A stretch of 64,000 bases of DNA from Brachypterus glaber (taxonomy: Eukaryota; Arthropoda; Insecta; Coleoptera; Kateretidae): positions 77,484,895 through 77,548,894 of the forward strand of contig OY294044.1 in the NCBI GenBank assembly GCA_958510825.1, given 5' to 3'. Shown here piece by piece: positions 57,330 through 64,000 of this stretch; within the stretch, counting starts at the first letter, position 1; each line of letters opens with the position of its first letter. The position numbers and the translations under genes are program-made. The notes under the pieces are model-generated. The model was given only the letters and a program-made list of their open reading frames with translations. It ran no database searches and was not told the DNA's origin.

Positions 57330-58290
57330 TACACTGAAAAAACATTTCAGCAAAATTTAAAAAATATCAACTCACCCTAGTTGGATTCGGATTCGGGGTA
57401 CATAAATTAAATAAAAAGCGTCAAAAAAATATATATACACTGAGAAATCACGGTTGAGTAGTACGAAAAAAATATATTAACTTATCGCAGTTGGCTTTGA
57501 TTTCAATAATCTGACATTTTTACCAGATACGAGGTGTCAACCATCAAATTCAGATTCAGCATGAGAAGTTTTTGTAAAAGTCATCAAACTGTTTTTTATA
57601 CACTGATAAAACACGGTTTAGTAGAATAAAAAAAATAAATATTGTTTTCATAGTTTGCTTTTTTAGATTTGCCCAACTGAATTTGGATTCAGTATACCCA
57701 AATTATTTAAAAACCATCATAATATTTTGCATACACTAAAAAATGCGGTTCTGTGATACAATAACATATTAACTCATTGAAGTAGGATTTGACTTTATTT
57801 ATATGAATTTCCTTAGCTGTTGCGAGGTTGAATCGACCGAACTGGGATTTAGCGCACCCAAAATATTTTTTTAAAACCATTAACATAATTTATATGTAAC
57901 ACAAAACGCTATTTTGTGAAATAAAAATAACGTATTTCGGTCATAGTTGGCTTTGACCTCAATTATCTCAAATTCCTCAACAGATGCGAGGTGGCACCCG
58001 CCGGATTTGGAATCAGCGCACTCGATAAAGCTGAAGTTTGCAACGTTTTTTTGCATCAAAAATTCAAATAGTATATTAAAGCACTTATTTCATTAAACGT
58101 TTTTAGCGCAAGCGGCTTGTTTTCTAAACTTTTTCGTGTGCTAAAAACGTATGTTATGAAACTAGTACTTTAACATACTATTTGAATTTTCGTGGCAAAA
58201 AAACGTTGCAAACTTCAGCTTCATCGCACTCGAATTATCTAAAAACCATAAAAAAATTGTTTATACACTGTCATACAAAACATGCTTTTT
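57330..58290 (+). repeat. Diverged ~160-bp satellite-like array
   Basis: The unit start ACACTGA/ACACTGATA-AAACACGG recurs at 57330, 57437, 57600, 57733, about 57896 and 58265. Each unit carries AGTTGG(C/A)TT(T)GA, a GATACGAGGTG-like block and GGATTCAG near its end. Spacing is about 105-165 bp; subtracting the 8-bp-TSD MITE (58025-58224) gives about 163 bp for the last interval. No other copies were seen in the window. Confidence 0.65.
58025..58224. mobile_element. 8-bp-TSD hairpin MITE, family D copy 4
   Basis: Bracketed by ATAAAGCTGAAGTTTGCAAC and its inverse and by the 8-bp duplication CGCACTCG (58017-58024, 58225-58232). Slightly shorter than the other copies because of an internal deletion near the GCGCAAGCGG word. 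Inserted in the satellite array. Confidence 0.9.
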
Positions 58291-58334
58291 GAAATTTCCA
58301 CCGGACTATAAGTTCGAAACGTCCAAACGAAATG

Positions 58335-58640
58335 ATTGATTCTACATTAAAAAATATGAAAAAAAGTTCCTATAAAGGTTGGTCCGGAAATTAGCCCTAA
58401 GGGAGTTACGACCCTGCTAAGGGTACATCTAAAAAGTAGTTTTTATTTAATATCTCTAGAACCATATGAACCACAGTAACGATTTTTTGCAAAATGGGGG
58501 GCCATGGCAGTTTTTTGCCCCAAACTTTTTATCTGTAAGTTTTTCCCAATAAAATATGATTCTTTAGTTAAAAATACATTCAAAAGGTACTCTTTATGTA
58601 ATGCCCTAGGTCCAACCGTTTTCGAGAAATTTGCAGTTTT
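58335..58640 (+). repeat. Diverged partial copy of family B
   Basis: GATTCTACATTAAAAAATAT, CCTATAAAGGTTGGTCCGG, AGCCCTAAGGGAGTTACG, then TTTTGCCCCAAACTTTTTAT and TCTTTAGTTAAAAATACAT correspond in order to 18916-19632. About 300 bp; the other end is not recognised. Confidence 0.65.
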
Positions 58641-58947
58641 ATAGAAATTTAATATCATTTTATGATTTTTTTGAAAAACCGCTTAAATATTACGATCAAA
58701 TTATTAAACAAGACATATGTTGGACAATTTTAATCATAAAATGTAAGACATTATGCGCAATTTTTTTTTCGATCTTTTTTTCCCTTAGAAATATATTTTC
58801 CTATACGTTTTATAGAATATTATAAGATACTATTACACTCGAAACCCGGAATTTCAATGAACTTTGCCAATAAATCAAATCATTACATTATTAGATTATC
58901 ATTTAATGAATCTAAGTAAATATCTTGACAAATAAAACACAAAATTT

Positions 58948-60432
58948 TTAGTTCATGGTTCCATAAAAATACAATTTTAATTTTCCTTCTTCTTTTTTCT
59001 TGTTATTATTATTTTTATTGTCAGGCAGTTTCGGCTCTTTCGCTTCTTTGGGCTTCTTTTCGTTCGGATTAGCTTTTAAGTCATTTAGCAAGTATTTATC
59101 TTTGTGTTTTCTAACAATGCCCAATTCTATGCCTCTTTTAAGGCATCCTGGCAGTTCTTTGACAATTGGATGAGTATCACTCTTCCCTATAAAAAAGTCT
59201 ATTTGTATAAGAATTTCATAAGAAGAAGAGATACAGTGCGATTATAAAGTGCCGAACAGTTTGAAATGAAAATACTCTTCGTTTGAAGCCACGCCTCTGT
59301 TAGAGTTGTGCGCGACAAGCCCATGTGATTGCTACGTACAACAGCTCGGTGGCCAGTAAAACGCACACAGCTTTCTTGCATTTTACTCATCGTTTATGCC
59401 AGTTTTGCATTAAAAAGTGTTCGGCACTTTATAATCGCACGGTATATAATTAAATCAGTCATACTTTTATGATATAGGGTGACGTTGAGGTATTGTTTCT
59501 AGTATACTAGTCAAGTAGATGCAGTAACGTACTACGTATCTACTTGACTGGTGTTCTAATAAAAGTGGCGGTGGTGGTAAAATCAATACCTCGACGTCGC
59601 CCTATAATTATGATGTATGTATATTAGGGTGGACCTTATTTTTTTATTGTTTTAAAATTTTCATTCTGGTTTATCTAGAAAATCCTAAAAATATGAGGGT
59701 GATCAAACTTCTCTAAAGATCCCCTAAAATCGTGAAATTACGTAAAAATCGTTGAAAATGGACTGTTCTTTTGTACCAAGGTCCTGAAAAAAAGCTTTAC
59801 TCCTGATGAATAAATTTGATGACTAAAAAAAGAGTAAAGTGTTACTTTAGTAAAATTTTGATTTTCTTATATTTTGGTTTAGAAAAATAATTTATTATTT
59901 ATTTTAGATGAAAAAGATTTTTTTTAGCTCCAGAAAGGAAAAAATTGTAATAATTTCATGTATTGTAACTTAATGTATTATTTATGATAAAATACTGTGA
60001 CTTATGTTGTTTGGCAATGTTAACTGTGGTTAACATGTGCAAATTTTTTGCAGAAAGTGAAAATATTGGAAAATATTTTCAAATATTGGTAAATTGTACC
60101 CTATTTAACAAAAAAATGCATTTAAAATAATTTTCACTTCTTTCTCCATAATTTGCCAAATAGAGGGTTAAGCCGTCATCTCCCAAATAAGAACCTTTGG
60201 AATATCACTGAGTGTGGTTCTATAATGTTCAGACCGTCGTGAATGTTGTTCATCTAAATTTTCTTGGGGAACTATGTGTATTAGAAATATAAAAATTACC
60301 GTGAGTCAAACAAGATTTGATGTTCTTGTAGTTCGGAGTGATGCCAGTCTTCTTTAGGAACACCAGCGCTTTTATTAGTGCCAGGCTGGTTCTTTTATCA
60401 CTTTTGACATTATGCTTTTTTAATTTAAACAT
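58948..60432 (-). CDS. Small basic H15/winged-helix-like protein, two exons
   Basis: Exon 1 is 60432-60300, exon 2 is 59186-58948 (stop at 58948-58950), 123 residues. The donor CACG|GTAATT and acceptor TTTTTTATAG|GG join in phase 1 to give a Gly codon (THGKSD). The protein reads SLALIKALVFLKKTGI, then HPIVKELPGCLKRGIELG and IVRKHKDKYLLN, followed by a Lys/Asn-rich tail. The order helix, helix, K-RG-E-G turn, then YLL strand resembles a linker-histone-type winged helix, but the match is by eye. Exon 2 has no ATG, so it looks like nothing on its own. A MITE (59234-59442) and a hairpin (59473-59606) lie in the intron. Confidence 0.6.
59234..59442. mobile_element. TA-flanked MITE with CAGTGCGATTATAAAG ends
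   Basis: CAGTGCGATTATAAAGTGCC pairs with GGCACTTTATAATCGCACGG; TA lies on each side. 209 bp. It is in the intron of the 58948-60432 gene. Confidence 0.8.
59473..59606. mobile_element. Hairpin MITE with TATAGGGTGACG ends
   Basis: TATAGGGTGACGTTGAGG pairs with CCTCGACGTCGCCCTATA, and an inner pair GTCAAGTAGAT / ATCTACTTGAC flanks the centre. 134 bp, non-coding. Confidence 0.8.
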
Positions 60433-61447
60433 CTTATCGAATACAATAATTTTGATACCGACGCAAACATAAAATTTACGATTTTTTTGACAAACATTAG
60501 ATTTCTGACACTTTTTGACATACGCTGTTGTTAAATTTAACAGGTATCTTTGATCTTGAGTTTTATCTGCTCTCTAAAGCGATCATGAACGAACAAGATA
60601 TTTTTATAGCAGGCAACGTGTTAAATCTTTCCGAAAATAATAAATGCAATAAGGACTGGAAACCAATCACTAGCCCATTAAAAAACACAATTTTTTGAAA
60701 ACTAGTGAAAAATACCATAAATTTTTTTTGTGCTTAAAAAAATAAAATAGGACCCCGTCCGACTTCATTCGAAAATTGGAAAAACATTTAAAATTATTAT
60801 TTTACTTTCCCCAAGTCTTGTTTTTTATTACGTTTTTTGGCGGCGTTTTATATCCAAAAAAATATGATTTCCGTCTGTCGGTCGGTCTGTGTGTCCGGGA
60901 AATTTGTGACCACGATAACTCAAGAACGCTAAAGACTTCAAATTTGGACCATAGGTTGATTATCCAAAGTTCTAGGCTGGGATTGTTTTTGGTAAAAATC
61001 GGGTTGGGTAAAATGGGTTAAAAACTATTTTTTTCAAAAACAATTTGTTTTAATTTATTTTTCGTTTTACGAAAAAAGAAACTTTTTTTTTTTTTTTTTG
61101 AAAAAATTGATTTTTTTTATTTTTTTTAACTTTTTTCGTTTTTAATTTTTTTCGTTTTTAATTTTTTTCGTTTCTGATTTTAATGAACCTAGGCCTATGG
61201 GGGAAAGTATTTTGTTCGCAGCAGTTTTTTTTATAACGCACGATTTTTTTTTTGTATTAATATGGTATACCATGTCATGCACAATGCAAAAAATTTCGTC
61301 TGTGCAAAATTTCAGCTCAAACAAACAAAATTAGGCATGTACCTTAGGGTGTAGCGTACTTTATATAGATACATAAACAATTCAAAAAACTAAAATGCTT
61401 GGTGTGCCATTTTTTAATTTTTTACCTAAAAAACAATTGTTGGTGAA
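60433..61447. other. Upstream region of the small basic gene; repeats
   Basis: No further gene. A copy of the GTCGGTCTGTGTGTCCGG / ATAACTCAAGAACGCT repeat lies at 60875-60990. A relative of the GATTTCCGTC-containing segment at 62680 is at about 60865. Strong AT tracts with TTTTTCG repeats lie at 61030-61170. Confidence 0.45.
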
Positions 61448-61573
61448 GTTACACATCAATCAGAAAAAAAGATGATGCTCCGCAAGGCCAAAACAAGAAA
61501 AAATTCTCACGTCTTGATTTTTTCTTCTTTTGGTCTTCCGGAGCATCAATTTCTTTTCTGATTGTTGTGTAAC
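61448..61573. mobile_element. Hairpin MITE (GTTACAC ends)
   Basis: GTTACACATCAATCAGAAAA pairs with TTTTCTGATTGTTGTGTAAC. The centre pair GATGCTCCG / CGGAGCATC flanks a short loop. 126 bp, non-coding. Confidence 0.75.
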
Positions 61574-61679
61574 TTCGCGCGCTTTTTTAGGTAAGAAAGA
61601 CAAGTAGATGAAACGTTGCAAGCACCCTGTCAAAACATCGGCACTATTGTACACTAGAGCCATCTAGTTTGCAAACTTC

Positions 61680-62230
61680 AAACTAGGTGTTTTGTTTGAT
61701 TTTAAATTCTGTATCTTTAAAACATTATATTCTAGCAAAAAACTGTATATAACATTTTTTATAGGGCTTAAAAAGAACTTTTATTTAAAATATGATTTTT
61801 TTAAATCGGGTTATAAATATGTGAGATATGCTAAAAAAACCTTTTACTGCTTTAAACGCCAATATCTCGAAAACAATGCGTTTTAGGAAAACGTTGTTTA
61901 TAACATTTTTTGACCAATTTAAAATTATCTTTTATATAAGTGCTAAATTAACCAAATACAATAATAATTGCCTTAATTATAAACAAAAAACACTAAAAAT
62001 AGGAGTTTTACCCTATTTTTACCCAATCGTTTACCCCCAAAATCAAATCAACTCTTCGGAATACGCTAAGAAACAATATGCAAAAAACCGCAAGTCGATA
62101 TCTCATGTAGAAATGGAGTTAGAGAGTTTACATTCAGACAGACAGAAAGACAAACAGACAGACGGACGGACGGACGGAAGGACGGACGGACAGACAGACA
62201 GACAGACGGACGCAAATTTTTTTTACTGAT
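61680..62230 (+). repeat. Repeat ending in ACAGACGG microsatellite
   Basis: The sequence ends in a long (ACAGACGG/GGACGGAC) tract at about 62133-62212, preceded by GGAGTTAGAGAGTTTACATT. It resembles the ends of repeats at 21340, 54040, 56560 and 60880. Translations of the tract (TDRQTDRR) are artefacts. Confidence 0.6.
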
Positions 62231-63234
62231 TTCGACTCAAAATGGTCTAAAACGTCGAGAAATGTGAAAAAAACGTGGTCAAAGATTTTGACTTTTCGGC
62301 GAAGATTTCAATACATCGGCACTCTTAGCACTAAGTGCCGATGTAAAAAAATGGTACCCCAAGGATTTTAGTTTTTCGAAGTTCTTATAGTATCTACGCT
62401 ACACCCTAATGCACCTGCTCAATGCGTCATTCACTTGAAGTGACCTACTTCATTTGAAAGTTAAAAAATCATTGTATTTTTTTTTTCAGTTTTTAAATAA
62501 AGTGGAAAATGGCTAATTTCATTATTTTGATCTAAAATTTGGCACAGAATATTTTTTTGATTAAAAAAATTACAACAGTTAATTTATGTTTTTTATTCAT
62601 TCCCCAAGGAGTCTTGCGTTAGTAAAAAAAATCGAAAAAATTGTATTGCCTTTTTTTACGTTTCTGGACGTTTTATATCCAAAAAATATGATTTCCGTCA
62701 TGATTTCTGTCTATGTGTCCGGAAAATAGCTTAGCAGGGTAAGCATGTAAAGAGTGCCCTAGCCCGATATTAGCTGAGTATTTGTGCAAAAGGTAGCTCC
62801 CATAGAGGTCAGTTGATTCGCAGACTTTCAGTCCCAAACTACTACCAGGGGGGTCGGAATTATTTTTTTCTCGGGTTGTGTCGATCGGATTGAGTTCAAG
62901 GAACGCATAATAAGGACTATAAGGATAGTCTATAAAAAAATATTGTCGATTTGCGATCATTCTAACCTATAAAAAAAAATATTTTTTTTTTTGAAGGACC
63001 CAGAAGGGCCATTTTTGGCCGAACACAATTTGTTATATATTTGTATTCGATCTAAAACCTCGTTATTGAGTAAATTTTAAAAAATCTACGGATAAAAAAG
63101 TTTGTGGCAAAAAAGTGACATCGCTCCCCCATTTCGCACGTCCGTTTAAAATTACCAAATTATATGAAATGATATCCTTTATTTATCAATGGTAACTTAT
63201 ACCTACATCATAAACAATCGTACACTAAACAGAC
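62231..63234. other. No gene; AT-rich with minor repeats
   Basis: A short inverted ATCGGCACT / AGTGCCGAT pair is at about 62314-62344. The 62660-62700 segment (GGACGTTTTATATCC) repeats a word seen at 60843. Nothing else was recognised. Confidence 0.4.
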
Positions 63235-63970
63235 CAGACTTCATAAAGGACCAATCACATCGATAATATCGTATCTAGAGCCTATAAAACTCTTGGATTC
63301 ATAGTTAGAACATCTAGAAACTTTAAGAATATTGATACAATAAAAATGCTCTACATGTCTTATGTCAGATCAAGCCTTGAATACTGTTCAATAGTATGGC
63401 GTCCAAACTATAAAGTCCATATTGATGCAATTGAAGGCGTTCAAAGGCGGTTATTAAAATTCCTTAGTTTTCGAGTAAATGGTGCATGCCCACCTAGAGG
63501 TATTGATAACAGTATATTGGAACAAAATCATTCCATAGCATCACTATACGCTAGGCGCAAACTTAATTATGTTCTGTTTCTTTTTAAGATTGTATATAAT
63601 ATTATTGATTGTGAAGAGCTACTACATATGCTGCGTTTTAATATACCTAGAAATGCTTATAGAAATCCTCCACTTTTCTTAATTCCCACGTGCAAAACTA
63701 ATATATTTATGTTTTCACCTATTAATAATATGTCTAGAATTTACAATGGTGTCCAGGGCAATTTGGACATTTTTAACTGTAAAATTTCTAATATTAAGAG
63801 ACTTACATTTTATTAACAATGGCTTTATAATATATTTATAATATATTAGGTATGTCCTACTGCTTACATTATTTTATATTTTGTATTATTATTAGTTTTG
63901 TTATCGTTGTAACTAACTCTGTAATTGGGTGTATTCCTGTCGAGTTTTTTATAAATAAATAAATAAGGCA
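63235..63970 (+). mobile_element. CR1/Jockey-type LINE 3' fragment
   Basis: In frame from 63256 to 63816 it encodes HIDNIVSRAYKTLGFIVRTS, then LYMSYVRSSLEYCSIVW and IEGVQRRLLKFLSFR, the post-RT segment common to these LINEs. It ends at about 63966 in ATAAATAAATAAATAAG. The same region of the family occurs, degraded, at about 20340-20600 on the minus strand. The 3' part is intact for 186 codons, so this insertion is younger; the 5' portion is truncated. Confidence 0.75.
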
Positions 63971-64000
63971 TGTGCAAAAATTCGTTATCTACTGTGGTTT

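Noticed and set aside
57094..57360. 88-codon basic frame
   Set aside because: Lies across tandem repeat units with runs of A and G; Lys-rich composition reflects the repeats.
61828..62229. 133-codon frame ending in TDRQTDRR repeats
   Set aside because: The repeated tail is a translation of the ACAGACGG microsatellite; the rest is AT-rich with no recognisable domain.
1..64000. CRISPR arrays, operons, riboswitches
   Set aside because: The split genes and transposon types show this is animal nuclear DNA; the tandem repeats lack CRISPR-like unique spacers.
1..64000. tRNA, rRNA or snRNA genes
   Set aside because: No cloverleaf-compatible sequence with consensus internal promoter boxes, and no rRNA-like segment, was recognised by eye on either strand.

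Overview
This is a gene-poor, AT-rich stretch of animal nuclear DNA, almost certainly from an insect. The clues are spliced genes with GT-AG introns, a Cactus/I-kappa-B gene with insect-like ankyrin repeats, nuclear-encoded mitochondrial ribosomal proteins, and an arthropod-style transposon load (Transib, Tc1/mariner, TTAA and 8-bp-TSD MITEs, CR1/Jockey-type LINEs). The species cannot be fixed from sequence alone. No tRNA, rRNA, CRISPR array or telomeric repeat was seen.

Host genes, left to right: (1) cact (Cactus/I-kappa-B, + strand), three coding exons at 12345-12688, 35734-36056 and 37169-37240. Its 5' exons lie outside the window or were not recognised. One intron is 23,045 bp and packed with transposons. 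(2) mRpL4 (- strand, 46126 to 40690, two exons). (3) mRpS18C (+ strand, 46987-47426, two exons), head to head with mRpL4. (4) A NIF3-family gene (- strand, 52028 to 48604, two exons). (5) A possible tiny two-exon ORF (+, 52089-52352), weak. (6) A convincing first coding exon of an unidentified gene (+, 53014-53203) in a locally GC-rich segment; the rest is not seen. (7) A two-exon, 123-residue basic protein (- strand, 60432 to 58948) resembling an H15/winged-helix fold.

The remainder is mostly repeats. The best-resolved structure is a three-level nest at 4942-10869. A MITE-like element was split by a Tc1-type element with roughly 700-bp inverted repeats (TA duplication). That element's transposase gene was in turn split by a 2,782-bp Transib (RAG1-lineage) transposon with 38-bp terminal repeats and the 5-bp duplication CGATG. 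Other well-defined elements: four copies of a hairpin MITE with perfect 8-bp duplications (25083, 47520, 53437, 58025); a 5'-truncated Jockey-type LINE with an 11-bp duplication (31663-34133); a LINE tail with a twin-priming-like 5' inversion (28024-28440); two inverted copies of a ~720-bp TA-flanked element 24 kb apart (18916, 43702); a TTAA-flanked 672-bp hairpin (29919); a truncated transposon with a DUF4817-like helix-turn-helix ORF (54902-56410); and a diverged ~160-bp satellite array (57330-58290).

Functionally, the host genes are unrelated housekeeping or immune-signalling genes: Cactus retains NF-kappa-B/Dorsal in the cytoplasm, the two ribosomal proteins serve mitochondrial translation, and NIF3 is a conserved metal-binding protein. 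They are not an operon-like system. The most unusual signals are the nested Transib, a near-perfect 102-bp-arm palindrome carrying hammerhead-ribozyme-like core motifs (38544-38748), and a pair of elements that share a core but have different arrays of terminal palindromic motifs (2405-2820 and 50270-50655).
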